From positions 310,001 through 374,000 of the forward strand of contig NZ_OCMT01000004.1 in assembly GCF_900215335.1 (NCBI RefSeq): a stretch of DNA of 64,000 nt. The letters are read 5' to 3'. A program made the translations under genes and the position numbers. How positions within the stretch are numbered: the stretch's first letter is position 1; the number at the start of each line of letters is the position of its first letter. This document shows, in pieces, positions 14,980 through 23,551 of the stretch. Origin of the DNA: Pedobacter xixiisoli. GTDB lineage: Bacteria > Bacteroidota > Bacteroidia > Sphingobacteriales > Sphingobacteriaceae. The notes below the pieces were generated by a model, which saw only the letters and a list, made by a program, of their open reading frames with translations, was not told the DNA's origin and did not search any database.

Positions 14980-15864
14980 TTAATTAATAATCACATTATC
15001 GATCAGCCTTGTTTCGCCAACTTTAGCCGCTACCAAAGCCACGGTATTTTTGTGTGTCTTTTCTTTGATAGGCAACAAAGTATCGCCATCTACAATGGTA
15101 AGATAATCTAATTCTACGCCAGTTATCGTGTTCACAATAGCCTTAGCCTCTGCCAACAATTCCGCTATAGATTTATCAGCGTAGTTTTCTTCGATAAAGA
15201 ACAATGCCTTACTTAACACTAAAGAATGCGCCCTGTCTGCTTCGCTAAGATGGATGTTTCTAGAGCTCATGGCCAAACCATCATTTTCTCTTATAATAGG
15301 ACAGGTTACTATTTGCACTTCAAGATTTAACACCGCCACCATGTTTTTAATCATCAGCACTTGCTGAAAATCTTTTTGACCGAAAAAGGCCACATCTGGT
15401 TTTACGGCATCAAATAATTTAAACACGATTTGGGTAACGCCTTGATAGTGACCTTTTCTAAATTCGCCTTCTAACACAAACTCTGCACTACCTAAATCTA
15501 TTGCCCAGTTTTCTGGTGTAGGATAATTAGGGTACATTTCTTTCACGGCAGGCATGAACACAAAATTGCAGCCAGCCTCGGTTAGCATTTTTATATCGTG
15601 CTCCAACGGACGTGGGTATTTCTCCAAGTCCTTAGGGTCGGTAAATTGCGTTGGGTTTACAAAAATGCTGCAAACTACTATATCTGCTTTTTTTTGTGCT
15701 TCGGCAATTAACGAAAGGTGACCATTATGCAAAGCACCCATGGTAGGCACCAATGCTATTTTCAATCCTTTTGCCTTTAAAGGCTTAAGCGAGCTTTCAA
15801 GTTCGGCAACGGTTGCTATAACTTCCAATATCTTGTCTTGTTTTGAGGCTGCTAAATTGTACAT
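14980..15864 (-). CDS. panC: Pantothenate synthetase (pantoate-beta-alanine ligase)
   Basis: This enzyme joins pantoate and beta-alanine with ATP, the last step of vitamin B5 synthesis. It has the nucleotidyltransferase HIGH-type motif HNGHLSLI (residues 46-53), the PTMGALH loop, FVNPTQF, FGQKDFQQ and the SSRN segment of the KMSKS-like loop. At 294 aa it is slightly longer than usual because of about a dozen extra N-terminal residues; a start nearer to the ILEVIATV segment has no ATG. It supplies the same pathway as panD just downstream. Confidence 0.95.
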   Translation of the reverse strand: MYNLAASKQDKILEVIATVAELESSLKPLKAKGLKIALVPTMGALHNGHLSLIAEAQKKADIVVCSIFVNPTQFTDPKDLEKYPRPLEHDIKMLTEAGCNFVFMPAVKEMYPNYPTPENWAIDLGSAEFVLEGEFRKGHYQGVTQIVFKLFDAVKPDVAFFGQKDFQQVLMIKNMVAVLNLEVQIVTCPIIRENDGLAMSSRNIHLSEADRAHSLVLSKALFFIEENYADKSIAELLAEAKAIVNTITGVELDYLTIVDGDTLLPIKEKTHKNTVALVAAKVGETRLIDNVIIN

Positions 15865-15899
15865 TTCTGTGCTACTTACAAAGCCCTAACAGCAAGATA

Positions 15900-15930
15900 T
15901 TGATAAATATTAATATTTTCCGTACCTTTG
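15900..15930 (+). promoter_or_regulatory. Promoter of the glycogen synthase-like gene
   Basis: TTG (15900-15902), 20 bp, then TACCTTTG (15923-15930), an exact TAnnTTTG. It lies 40 nt before the start codon. Confidence 0.7.
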
Positions 15931-15969
15931 CCCCTTGATAATCTTTAAATTAACAGTAATTTATAATAT

Positions 15970-16800
15970 ATGGAGATGGCAAAAACGAAGCTACTGATTA
16001 TTACCCATGAGATGTCGCCTTTCCTCGAAGTCACTAAAATTTCAGAAATTACCCGTCAACTGCCACAGGCTATGCAAGAAAAAGGATTCGAAATCCGCAT
16101 CTTGATGCCTAAGTTCGGTAACATTAATGAAAGAAGAAACAGACTACACGAGGTAATCCGATTATCTGGGATGAACATCATCATTGATGACAACGACAAC
16201 CCTTTAATCATCAAGGTGGCGTCTATACCAGCGGCTCGTATGCAAGTATATTTCTTGGATAATGAAGATTATTTCCACAGAAAATACGTGTTTAGGGATA
16301 AGGAAAACAAGTTCTATGCAGACAACGACGAAAGAACAATCTTTTTCTGCAAGGGCGCTTTGGAAACAGTTAAAAAACTAGGCTGGTCGCCGGATGTGGT
16401 ACACTGCCACGGTTGGATGACTTCATTAGTACCAGCTTACATTAAGACTACGTACAAAAACGACCCAACTTTCAAGAACTCTAAAGTGGTTTACTCTGTT
16501 TACGAGAACTGTTTTGGTGAAAAGTTAAATGCAGATTTTCATAAAAAAGCAATCATGAACCACATGACTGCTGATGACACTAAAGCATTTGCTCCGGGTG
16601 ACTGCAATAGCTTACATATAGGCGCTATCACTCACTCTGATGCAGTAGTTTTTGCAGATGAGAAGGTTGACGATGCTGTGTTAAAATTTGTTAAAGATTC
16701 TAATAAGCCAACTTTAGCCTTTAATTTAACCGAAAATTACGACAACTTCTATTCTTTTTATGAAGAAGTTACTAGTGATGAATTGGTTTCTATAGCATAA
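15970..16800 (+). CDS. Glycogen/starch synthase-like protein, GT5 N-terminal domain only (276 aa)
   Basis: The sequence matches the N-terminal Rossmann half of GT5 glycogen synthases (ITHEMSPFLEVTKISEITRQL, DVVHCHGWMTSLVPAYI). The ADP-glucose-binding C-terminal half, which would bring the length to about 470 residues, is absent. The frame ends cleanly with a stop, so this is not a frameshift. Short versions like this occur beside panC in related bacteria. Catalytic activity is therefore uncertain. A lipoprotein gene follows after 23 nt, probably in the same operon. Confidence 0.8.
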   Translation: MEMAKTKLLIITHEMSPFLEVTKISEITRQLPQAMQEKGFEIRILMPKFGNINERRNRLHEVIRLSGMNIIIDDNDNPLIIKVASIPAARMQVYFLDNEDYFHRKYVFRDKENKFYADNDERTIFFCKGALETVKKLGWSPDVVHCHGWMTSLVPAYIKTTYKNDPTFKNSKVVYSVYENCFGEKLNADFHKKAIMNHMTADDTKAFAPGDCNSLHIGAITHSDAVVFADEKVDDAVLKFVKDSNKPTLAFNLTENYDNFYSFYEEVTSDELVSIA

Positions 16801-16823
16801 TAAAAGCTTATTTAATTATAAAT

Positions 16824-18266
16824 ATGAGATTTTTAAAATTAGACTTATTAACCCTGTTGATAAGTCTTTTTCTTTTCGCTTCATGCGAAAACACGTCTAC
16901 AATTGGTTTAGAGGTTGATCCAGCTACAGCCATACAAGGGAATTTGATTGATACCGCTACTATTTCTTCTAAGACAGTAAGAGATGACGCTATTTCTACA
17001 CTTGGCTTGAGTGGCTATCCTTTTGGTTACATCAGCGACCCAGAGTTAGGCAAGACCGAATCTAGCCTAGCTTTTTCGGTTAATATCCCTAACGAAGCTT
17101 ACAGTTTTGGAACTGCGGCAGTTTTAGATTCTGCGGTTTTAGTTCTAAATTTTGCTGGTGAGTTTTATGGCGATAGTACAGCAAATTATACCTTCGATGT
17201 AAAGCAGCTTCAAAAGAACTTGGCAAAAGAGACCTCTTATCTAAGCTCAAATCCAGAATATGCTACTCAAGGTAACGTATTAGCAAGCTACAATGGTAAA
17301 ATTTATCCTACTACACCGATTAAAGTAACGGATGTACTGACAGGAGCAAAGGACACTGTAAAGAATGTTACGCCTCAAATTCGGTTAAAGCTAGATAATA
17401 CGTTTATTACGAATAATTTGGTAAGCTTAAATGCAGCTTCATTGAAATACAACTCTTATTTTCAAGAAGCATTTAAAGGACTTAGCTTGAAGATCAGGAA
17501 TCAAACTGGCAAAGGAATGATGTTTTTTAACTTTGCAAGTACCACTCCAACTACTTCTACTTCTGGCCTAGTATTATACTACAGAAAGCAAAATGCTACT
17601 ACAACAACAGCGACAGATACGGTTTCAGTCAACTTCCCTATTTCAAACAGCTCTGGTCCAGTAGCAGCAAATGTTAGCCATGATTATTCTGGTACAGCCG
17701 CCAAGACTCAACTTGACGACAATACCAATTTTCAGTATACAGAAACCTATTTGCAACCTTTGGGTGGCTTAAGAACTAAACTTGCTTTTCCTTATTTGAA
17801 AAAAATGAGAACTGAAGTGGGCAAAATGGTAGTTAACAAGGCAGAATTGATCATTGATTTAAAAAGCGGTACAGATGTGGCTCCTTTTAGAGCTGCCCCT
17901 CGTTTAGCGTTGTATAGATTTGATATTGCTGGGCAACGTAGAAACGTACCAGATAATGATACAGGCGATGGAGTTACCACCGCAGGAGATCCACGTTCTG
18001 CAGTTAATTTAGGCGGAAGCTTTGGCGGTTACTTTGATTCTGTTAACAAAAGATATGTGTTTACAGTTACCGCTTATGTACAAGATTTGTTAGATGGAAA
18101 AACTGAAGACTACGGAACTTTCTTAGCCGTAACACCTTCTTCTACATTCCAATTTACTTCACCTTTTACAACGGCTTCCCGTGCAATAATCGGCAGCTTC
18201 AAGAAGAACCCCGCAGCGGGAGAAAAGGTTATTAAATTGAATATTTATTACACCAAAGTAAATTAG
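16824..18266 (+). CDS. DUF4270 lipoprotein (480 aa)
   Basis: A lipoprotein signal with lipobox LFASC (Cys21) is followed by ENTSTIGLEVDP, the usual beginning of the DUF4270 family of Bacteroidota surface lipoproteins. The rest is beta-rich with repeated Y, T and S stretches. The function of the family is not established. It follows the GT5-like gene closely and is closed by the hairpin at 18293-18325. Confidence 0.85.
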   Translation: MRFLKLDLLTLLISLFLFASCENTSTIGLEVDPATAIQGNLIDTATISSKTVRDDAISTLGLSGYPFGYISDPELGKTESSLAFSVNIPNEAYSFGTAAVLDSAVLVLNFAGEFYGDSTANYTFDVKQLQKNLAKETSYLSSNPEYATQGNVLASYNGKIYPTTPIKVTDVLTGAKDTVKNVTPQIRLKLDNTFITNNLVSLNAASLKYNSYFQEAFKGLSLKIRNQTGKGMMFFNFASTTPTTSTSGLVLYYRKQNATTTTATDTVSVNFPISNSSGPVAANVSHDYSGTAAKTQLDDNTNFQYTETYLQPLGGLRTKLAFPYLKKMRTEVGKMVVNKAELIIDLKSGTDVAPFRAAPRLALYRFDIAGQRRNVPDNDTGDGVTTAGDPRSAVNLGGSFGGYFDSVNKRYVFTVTAYVQDLLDGKTEDYGTFLAVTPSSTFQFTSPFTTASRAIIGSFKKNPAAGEKVIKLNIYYTKVN

Positions 18267-18292
18267 CAAAAATTTTACGCAAACGTTTGATT

Positions 18293-18325
18293 AAATCGCC
18301 CTAAAGGAATACTTTAGGGCGATTT
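18293..18325 (+). terminator. Terminator before glmS
   Basis: AAATCGCCCTAAAG pairs with CTTTAGGGCGATTT across a short loop (GAATA), followed by ATATTTTAA. It closes the GT5-like / DUF4270 unit. Confidence 0.8.
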
Positions 18326-18347
18326 ATATTTTAACCCCCCGAATAAC

Positions 18348-20186
18348 ATGTGTGGAATTGTTGGCTATATAGGCTTTAGAGAAGCTTGGCCTATCGTTTT
18401 AAAAGGTCTAAAAAGACTCGAATATAGAGGATATGATAGCGCAGGAATTGCGTTGATTGACCAAGAAAATTTGAACATCTATAAGAAAGCCGGAAAGGTA
18501 AAAGAGCTTGAAGATTTCTCGGCAGATAAAAACCTTGCAGGCACTATTGGCATGGGACATACCCGCTGGGCTACCCACGGCGCACCTTCTGATAGAAATT
18601 CGCACCCTCACACCTCTCAAAAAGGAAACCTAAGTATCATCCACAATGGCATCATAGAAAACTATGCCACCTTAAAAGAAGAGCTCATTTCTAGAGGCCA
18701 TACTTTTAGCAGTGATACCGACACCGAAGTCTTAATTCATCTGGTTGAAGACATCTATCAAAACAACAAAATTGACTTAACCGAAGCGGTGCGTTTAGCA
18801 CTAAATGAAGTAACTGGAGCTTACGCCATCGTCATTATGGACGAAGAAAATCCAAACCAGCTAATTGCCGCAAGAAAAGGCAGTCCGATGGTAATTGGTG
18901 TTGGCCAAGGAGAATACTTTATTGCTTCAGACGCAACACCTATTGTAGAATATACCAAGAATGTAATCTATCTAAATGATAACGAAATTGCTTTCTTAAA
19001 AAGAGATGAGCTAGAGATTAAGCGTTTGGACAACGTGGTTCAAACCCCATACATCCAAGAGTTGGAACTTAAGCTAGAAATGCTAGAAAAAGGCGGCTAT
19101 GAGCATTTCATGCTAAAAGAAATTTATGAGCAGCCTCGCTCTATCCGCGATTGCATGAGAGGCCGTATTTATCCAGAAGAAGGCAAGGTACAGTTAAGCG
19201 GTATCAAAGAATTTGCAGACAAGCTTAAAAATATTGACAGAATCATCATTGTAGCTTGTGGTACTTCTTGGCATGCAGGCTTGGTAGGCGAGTATCTGAT
19301 CGAAGAATATGCCCGCATCCCCGTAGAAGTTGAATATGCATCTGAGTTTAGATACAGAAATCCAATCATTACAGAAAAAGATGTAGTTATTGCCATTTCT
19401 CAATCTGGAGAAACCGCAGATACCATGGCAGCCATTGAAATGGCCAAAGAAAAAGGAGCAACTATTTTTGGTATTTGTAATGTAGTTGGCGCTTCGATTC
19501 CTCGTATCACCCATGCTGGTGTTTACACCCATGCTGGGCCAGAAATTGGCGTAGCTTCTACTAAAGCATTTACTGCTCAGGTTACGGTGCTTACGCTGAT
19601 GGCCTTTTACATGGCGCAACAAAAAGGGACTTTAAGTAATTCTAAATTAACCGAATTGCTAACTGAGCTGGACTGTATTCCTGATAAGATACAAATTGCC
19701 CTACAATCTAACGATATCATTAAAGAGGTTTCGGCAAAAATTAAAGATGCAAGAAACTGTCTTTTCTTAGGTCGAGGAAGTGGTTTCCCTGTGGCGCTAG
19801 AAGGAGCGTTGAAGTTGAAAGAAATTTCCTACATCCATGCAGAAGGATATCCGGCAGCAGAAATGAAACATGGTCCAATTGCTTTGATTGATGAAGAGAT
19901 GCCAGTGGTATTTATTGCTACTAAAAACTCATCTTACGAAAAAGTAATTAGCAACATCCAAGAAGTAAAAGCCAGAAAAGGGCAGGTAATTGCAATTGTG
20001 ACAGAAGGAGATACCGAGGTGAAGAAAATGGCCGACTATTGCATTGAAATTCCAGATGCAAGTGAAGCATTCTTGCCTTTGTTGGCTACTATTCCTTTAC
20101 AACTTCTATCATACCATATTGCGGTAATGAGAGGCTGTAACGTAGATCAGCCTAGAAACTTGGCAAAATCGGTTACGGTTGAATGA
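18348..20186 (+). CDS. glmS: Glutamine-fructose-6-phosphate aminotransferase (isomerizing)
   Basis: The enzyme forms glucosamine-6-phosphate from fructose-6-phosphate and glutamine, the entry to UDP-GlcNAc. MCGIVGYIG provides the N-terminal nucleophile Cys, with HTRWATHG and HNGIIENY in the glutaminase domain (to about residue 220). Two SIS domains follow (IIVACGTSWHAG, SQSGETADT, then FLGRGSGFPVALEGALKLKE), and it ends in KSVTVE as GlmS proteins do. Its 612-aa length is normal. No ribozyme-like structure is apparent in the short upstream gap. Confidence 0.97.
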   Translation: MCGIVGYIGFREAWPIVLKGLKRLEYRGYDSAGIALIDQENLNIYKKAGKVKELEDFSADKNLAGTIGMGHTRWATHGAPSDRNSHPHTSQKGNLSIIHNGIIENYATLKEELISRGHTFSSDTDTEVLIHLVEDIYQNNKIDLTEAVRLALNEVTGAYAIVIMDEENPNQLIAARKGSPMVIGVGQGEYFIASDATPIVEYTKNVIYLNDNEIAFLKRDELEIKRLDNVVQTPYIQELELKLEMLEKGGYEHFMLKEIYEQPRSIRDCMRGRIYPEEGKVQLSGIKEFADKLKNIDRIIIVACGTSWHAGLVGEYLIEEYARIPVEVEYASEFRYRNPIITEKDVVIAISQSGETADTMAAIEMAKEKGATIFGICNVVGASIPRITHAGVYTHAGPEIGVASTKAFTAQVTVLTLMAFYMAQQKGTLSNSKLTELLTELDCIPDKIQIALQSNDIIKEVSAKIKDARNCLFLGRGSGFPVALEGALKLKEISYIHAEGYPAAEMKHGPIALIDEEMPVVFIATKNSSYEKVISNIQEVKARKGQVIAIVTEGDTEVKKMADYCIEIPDASEAFLPLLATIPLQLLSYHIAVMRGCNVDQPRNLAKSVTVE

Positions 20187-20251
20187 TGGTCTATTTGAAA
20201 TAACCCTAGATATTGGTTAAAATATTTTTTTAGCTCGCCGCCGCTGGGCTC

Positions 20252-20275
20252 TTACTTTTTGCGATCAAAAAGTAA
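20252..20275. repeat. Palindromic repeat TTACTTTTTG/CAAAAAGTAA
   Basis: A perfect 10-bp inverted repeat with a 4-nt loop, of a kind that recurs between genes in Sphingobacteria. It is probably a dispersed element rather than the glmS terminator, since T runs do not follow. Confidence 0.5.
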
Positions 20276-20431
20276 CAAAAAATCTCGGTTGCCTACATTT
20301 CTTTCAAAGGAAGTGCTTTAGCTTATCGTTGCGGGCCGAAATATAGGAGACCGAAAATTAGCTTAACGGATGGATTATAGGGCTATCGCTAGCAAAAAGC
20401 TTACCTTATCCCGGATTTCAATTAAATAGAG

Positions 20432-20460
20432 AAGCCCCGAACAGTTATTGTTCGGGGCTT
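20432..20460. terminator. Bidirectional terminator between glmS and ssb
   Basis: AAGCCCCGAACA pairs with TGTTCGGGGCTT around a 5-nt loop, with TTTTG to the right. It sits 28 nt from the ssb stop codon. Confidence 0.8.
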
Positions 20461-20487
20461 TTGTATTGTTTAGATTTAGTTTGATAT

Positions 20488-20919
20488 TTAAAATGGCAAA
20501 TCTCCAGATTCATCTATTGAAGTAGAGAAGTCATCTTCAATTTTATTATTTGGCGGCAATATTCCGTTAGCAGGCGTAGGCTCAAAATCGCTCTTTCTAC
20601 CCAACATGGTAAAGTTTTCTGCCACTACCTCTGTTACATATTTTTTTACTCTTTCTTTATCTTCAAAAGAACGAGTTCTTAGCTTGCCCTCTATGTAAAC
20701 CAATTTACCTTTTTGAAGGTATTTAGATGCTACCTCGGCCAGGCCTCTCCACAACACAATGTTATGCCACTCCGTTTGTTCAACCCGTCTTCCATCTTTG
20801 TTAAATGTTTCTGAGGTGGCTAAAGGAAAACTAGCTACGGTAACACCACCTTCTAAATGTCTAACTTCGGGGTCCTTTCCTAAGTGGCCCACCAAGATTA
20901 CTTTGTTAATACCTGACAT
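20488..20919 (-). CDS. ssb: Single-stranded DNA-binding protein
   Basis: The protein binds ssDNA in replication and repair as a tetramer. The OB fold is visible at residues 4-105 (NKVILVGHLGKDPEV, TEWHNIVLWRGLAE, KGKLVYIEGKLRTR), followed by a short flexible linker and the acidic tip DLPF that recruits partner proteins. Its 143-aa length is typical. It starts 12 nt after mutY on the same strand, the usual pairing in Bacteroidota. Confidence 0.95.
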   Translation of the reverse strand: MSGINKVILVGHLGKDPEVRHLEGGVTVASFPLATSETFNKDGRRVEQTEWHNIVLWRGLAEVASKYLQKGKLVYIEGKLRTRSFEDKERVKKYVTEVVAENFTMLGRKSDFEPTPANGILPPNNKIEDDFSTSIDESGDLPF

Positions 20920-20931
20920 AAATATATTTGA

Positions 20932-21978
20932 TTAGTCTATATGCTTTTCAATAAAATCCCCAATAATTTTGGGATGAGGCAATTGTTTAAAAGCTTCAAT
21001 TTTAACCGATTTAATTTCGGCATGTTGATTAAAGTTAACAATATAATTATCTATTGCAAAAAATTGAACATATATTATTTGGTGAGTTAAAATGTGTTTT
21101 TTGCCCTCCAAAACTTTTAGCTCTAAGTCCTTGCCAAACAGTTTTTCAACTTGAGTTAAAAACTCATTGCTTGTCATAGATACCTCTTCCTCTGTTTCAA
21201 TTAGAGGAAAATCATATAGATGCTGCCAAACATCACCAGGCATTCTTTGCTTAGTGAGGATCTCATCACCAGTAATACCAACAAAATAATTAAACCATCG
21301 TTTTCTAACTTTTACCTTTTTTAATTTAACGGGAAGCTGATCAATCTTTTTATGTTTAAAGGCATAACAACCAAGCTGAACGGGGCACTCACTGCATACA
21401 GGAGATTTTGGTTTGCACTGTAAAGCGCCAAATTCCATGATTGCTTGATTATAAATAGCAGGCTCTTGATCAATAATCAATTCCTTGGCCAATTCAGAAA
21501 ACATTTTTTGCCCTAGATTGGAGTTGATAGGCTCTTCGATACCGAAATATCTAGACAGTACCCGATACACGTTTCCATCTACCACAGCTTGTTGCTCGTT
21601 ACTAGAAAAAGAAGAAATCGCCGCAGCGGTATAACTGCCTACCCCTTTAAGCTTTATCAATTGTTCATAGCTAGTGGGAAACTGGCCGCCATAATTCGCT
21701 ACAACATACCTGGCAGTATACAACATATTCCTACCTCTAGAATAGTAGCCCAAGCCCTGCCAAAGTTTTAGCACTTGTTCTTCGCTAGCACTTGCAAAAG
21801 CACTTACATTAGGAAAGTTTTCTAAAAATTTAAGGAAATAAGGTTTACCCTGCTCTACCCTTGTTTGTTGTAAAATAATTTCAGAAAGCCAAATGACATA
21901 GGGATCTGTAGTATCCCTCCAAGGCAAATCTCTTTTATTACTTAAGTACCATTTTACTATTTCCGATTGAAAAGACAT
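20932..21978 (-). CDS. mutY: A/G-specific adenine DNA glycosylase
   Basis: It removes adenine mispaired with 8-oxoguanine. The catalytic Glu lies in SEIILQQTRVEQG, the helix-hairpin-helix in LKGVGSYTAAAI, and the catalytic Asp in VVDGNVYRVLSR. The 4Fe-4S cluster is complete in CKPKSPVCSECPVQLGC (spacing 6-2-5). A C-terminal NUDIX-like domain for 8-oxoG recognition follows (about 225-348). It is upstream of ssb in an operon, and a -7 box lies only 5 nt before the ATG. Confidence 0.95.
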   Translation of the reverse strand: MSFQSEIVKWYLSNKRDLPWRDTTDPYVIWLSEIILQQTRVEQGKPYFLKFLENFPNVSAFASASEEQVLKLWQGLGYYSRGRNMLYTARYVVANYGGQFPTSYEQLIKLKGVGSYTAAAISSFSSNEQQAVVDGNVYRVLSRYFGIEEPINSNLGQKMFSELAKELIIDQEPAIYNQAIMEFGALQCKPKSPVCSECPVQLGCYAFKHKKIDQLPVKLKKVKVRKRWFNYFVGITGDEILTKQRMPGDVWQHLYDFPLIETEEEVSMTSNEFLTQVEKLFGKDLELKVLEGKKHILTHQIIYVQFFAIDNYIVNFNQHAEIKSVKIEAFKQLPHPKIIGDFIEKHID

Positions 21979-21983
21979 TGTAA

Positions 21984-21991
21984 CAAAAATA
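21984..21991 (-). promoter_or_regulatory. -7 box of mutY-ssb
   Basis: TATTTTTG on the minus strand, an exact TAnnTTTG, with TTAG 20 bp upstream. Only 5 nt separate it from the start codon, which implies an almost leaderless transcript. Confidence 0.5.
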
Positions 21992-22086
21992 CAATAAAAG
22001 GCACTAAATCGCTAAAAGTTGCAATGATATGATGGTCTAATGCACAAATAAATCATCTTTTATTTTCCTATCTCGCTAAAAAGCAA

Positions 22087-22094
22087 TACTTTTG
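22087..22094 (+). promoter_or_regulatory. -7 box of the HU gene
   Basis: TACTTTTG matches TAnnTTTG exactly, 57 bp before the ATG. A T-rich stretch about 20 bp upstream may serve as the -33 box. Confidence 0.55.
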
Positions 22095-22150
22095 CAACCC
22101 CAAAACAGATGTAAATAAAAAACACACAATAATTAATTAATTTTAGAAAT

Positions 22151-22453
22151 ATGACTAAGGCAGATATTATTGCTGAAATATCAACAAAGACAGGGATTGA
22201 GAAAGTTGACGTTCAAGAAACAGTAGAAGCGTTTTTCAAAGTAATCAAGAATAACATGATTGCAGGAGAAAATGTATACGTAAGAGGTTTTGGCAGTTTT
22301 GTAGTGAAGAAGAGAGCTCAAAAAACGGCGAGAAATATCTCTAAAAACACAGCCATCATTATTCCAGAGCATTTTGTTCCTAGCTTTAAACCAGCAAAAG
22401 TATTTGTTGACAAAGTGAAAAACAACACTAAAAAAGCTAAAGCTGAGGCTTAA
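22151..22453 (+). CDS. HU/IHF-family DNA-binding protein (100 aa)
   Basis: A small histone-like protein that bends DNA as a dimer. It shows KADIIAEISTKTGIEK, the dimerisation core, and GENVYVRGFGSFVVKKRAQKTARNI with the beta-arm, then IIPEHFVPSFKPAKVFVDKV. The Lys- and Ala-rich tail is common in this family. It is followed after 11 nt by a TPR gene, probably co-transcribed. Confidence 0.93.
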   Translation: MTKADIIAEISTKTGIEKVDVQETVEAFFKVIKNNMIAGENVYVRGFGSFVVKKRAQKTARNISKNTAIIIPEHFVPSFKPAKVFVDKVKNNTKKAKAEA

Positions 22454-22464
22454 TATTGATTAAC

Positions 22465-23313
22465 ATGAAAAGCCCACGCACAACACAGCTAGTAATTATT
22501 GCAGGTATTGTATTGCTTGTGGGCTTTTTGTTTAGCCAAGATATTAAAGGTTTAGTAAAGCCAAAAGAAGATACGGCGGCAACCATGCCGCAGGAAGCGC
22601 AAGCTCCAGGCTTAAGCTTGCCGGAGGTATCAGCAACGGCAAAAAACTTAATTAGTAACGCCGCTGCAAAAGAATTTACTTCATTAGAAACGGCTTATCA
22701 AAAAGCTTCTGGTGAAGAAAAAGTGAATCAAGCTAAAGTGTTAGCCCAAAAATGGGATGATTTAGAGCAATCTATTCCTAGTGCACTTTATTTAGAGGAA
22801 GCCGCTAATGGTCAATCTACTTTGGTAAACTGGGTAAAAGCTGGAGATCGTTTCTTAAAGGCTTTCGATAATACACAGGATAGCATTGCAAAGCCTGTTA
22901 TGTTACAAAAAGCAAGCTTGGCTTATACTAAGGCTACTGAGATTGACTCTACAGACTTAGATGCCAAAACAGGATTGGGAATTACGATGGTGAATGGCGG
23001 TGGTGCTCCAATGGCGGGTATTACAATGCTATTAGACGTGGTAAAGAAAGATCCAAAAAACTTTAGAGCTAACATGAATTTAGGCATGTTTGCGATCAAA
23101 TCTGGTCAATTCGACAAAGCAATTATACGTTTTGAAGAAATTGTGCAGCACATTAAAGCAACTCCTGATGCTTACTTTTATTTGGCTACAGCCTACGAAA
23201 GTTTAGGAAAAAACAATGAGGCAATTGATGCCTACTTGCAAAGCAAAAAACTAGCGGCAAATCCAACTTTATCTAACTTTATAGATAAGAAGGTTGCTGA
23301 GTTGAAAAAATAA
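22465..23313 (+). CDS. Membrane-anchored TPR protein (282 aa)
   Basis: An N-terminal membrane helix (about residues 9-26) is followed by a low-complexity linker and TPR-like repeats in the second half (LDAKTGLGITMV, FRANMNLGMFAIKSGQFDKA, PDAYFYLATAYESLGKNNEA). The ATG at 22465 (MKSPRTTQ) is preferred to a TTG three codons earlier. It is probably a periplasmic scaffold; no specific partner is evident. Confidence 0.8.
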   Translation: MKSPRTTQLVIIAGIVLLVGFLFSQDIKGLVKPKEDTAATMPQEAQAPGLSLPEVSATAKNLISNAAAKEFTSLETAYQKASGEEKVNQAKVLAQKWDDLEQSIPSALYLEEAANGQSTLVNWVKAGDRFLKAFDNTQDSIAKPVMLQKASLAYTKATEIDSTDLDAKTGLGITMVNGGGAPMAGITMLLDVVKKDPKNFRANMNLGMFAIKSGQFDKAIIRFEEIVQHIKATPDAYFYLATAYESLGKNNEAIDAYLQSKKLAANPTLSNFIDKKVAELKK

Positions 23314-23346
23314 AAAGAATTAGTAAAACATTTAAAATTTAAAACT

Positions 23347-23436
23347 ATGCCAAGCGGTAAAAAAAGAAAAAGACATAAAATGGCTACGCACAAACGCAAA
23401 AAACGTTTAAGAAAAAACAGACACAAGAAGAAATAA
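23347..23436 (+). CDS. 29-residue highly basic protein, probable ribosomal (COX24/AURKAIP1-like)
   Basis: The frame MPSGKKRKRHKMATHKRKKR... encodes 29 residues, about two-thirds of them Lys, Arg or His. It has a good ATG, a TAA stop, and a perfect terminator right after it. Short basic proteins of the COX24_C/AURKAIP1 type, related to mitochondrial mS38 and mycobacterial bS22, look like this, and very similar peptides occur in other Bacteroidota. A small ribosomal subunit protein is the likely role. The family assignment is from memory and not proven here. Confidence 0.75.
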   Translation: MPSGKKRKRHKMATHKRKKRLRKNRHKKK

Positions 23437-23453
23437 TTTTTCTTGATGTATGG

Positions 23454-23491
23454 CCAAAACTAAATGCTTTTCTAAAGACATTTAGTTTTGG
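23454..23491 (+). terminator. Terminator after the small basic protein
   Basis: A perfect 13-bp stem (CCAAAACTAAATG and its complement) with a 12-nt loop, followed by TTTTTTAAAGTTTTTT. Confidence 0.85.
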
Positions 23492-23551
23492 TTTTTTAAA
23501 GTTTTTTGGTCCATGTGTTAATAAGGCGTAACAACCTTAAAATCTGTAGCT

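Larger units (their letters stand above)
20187..20487. other. Intergenic region, 301 bp
   Basis: Between convergent glmS and ssb. It contains a short perfect palindrome (20252-20275) and a bidirectional terminator (20432-20460). No gene was seen. Confidence 0.6.

Noticed and set aside
18267..18347. glmS ribozyme upstream of glmS
   Set aside because: The gap is 81 bp and is largely occupied by a terminator hairpin; no ribozyme core was visible.
20252..20275. Palindrome as the glmS terminator
   Set aside because: No T run follows on either strand; the GC-rich hairpin at 20432-20460 is a better terminator, and the sequence looks like a dispersed repeat.
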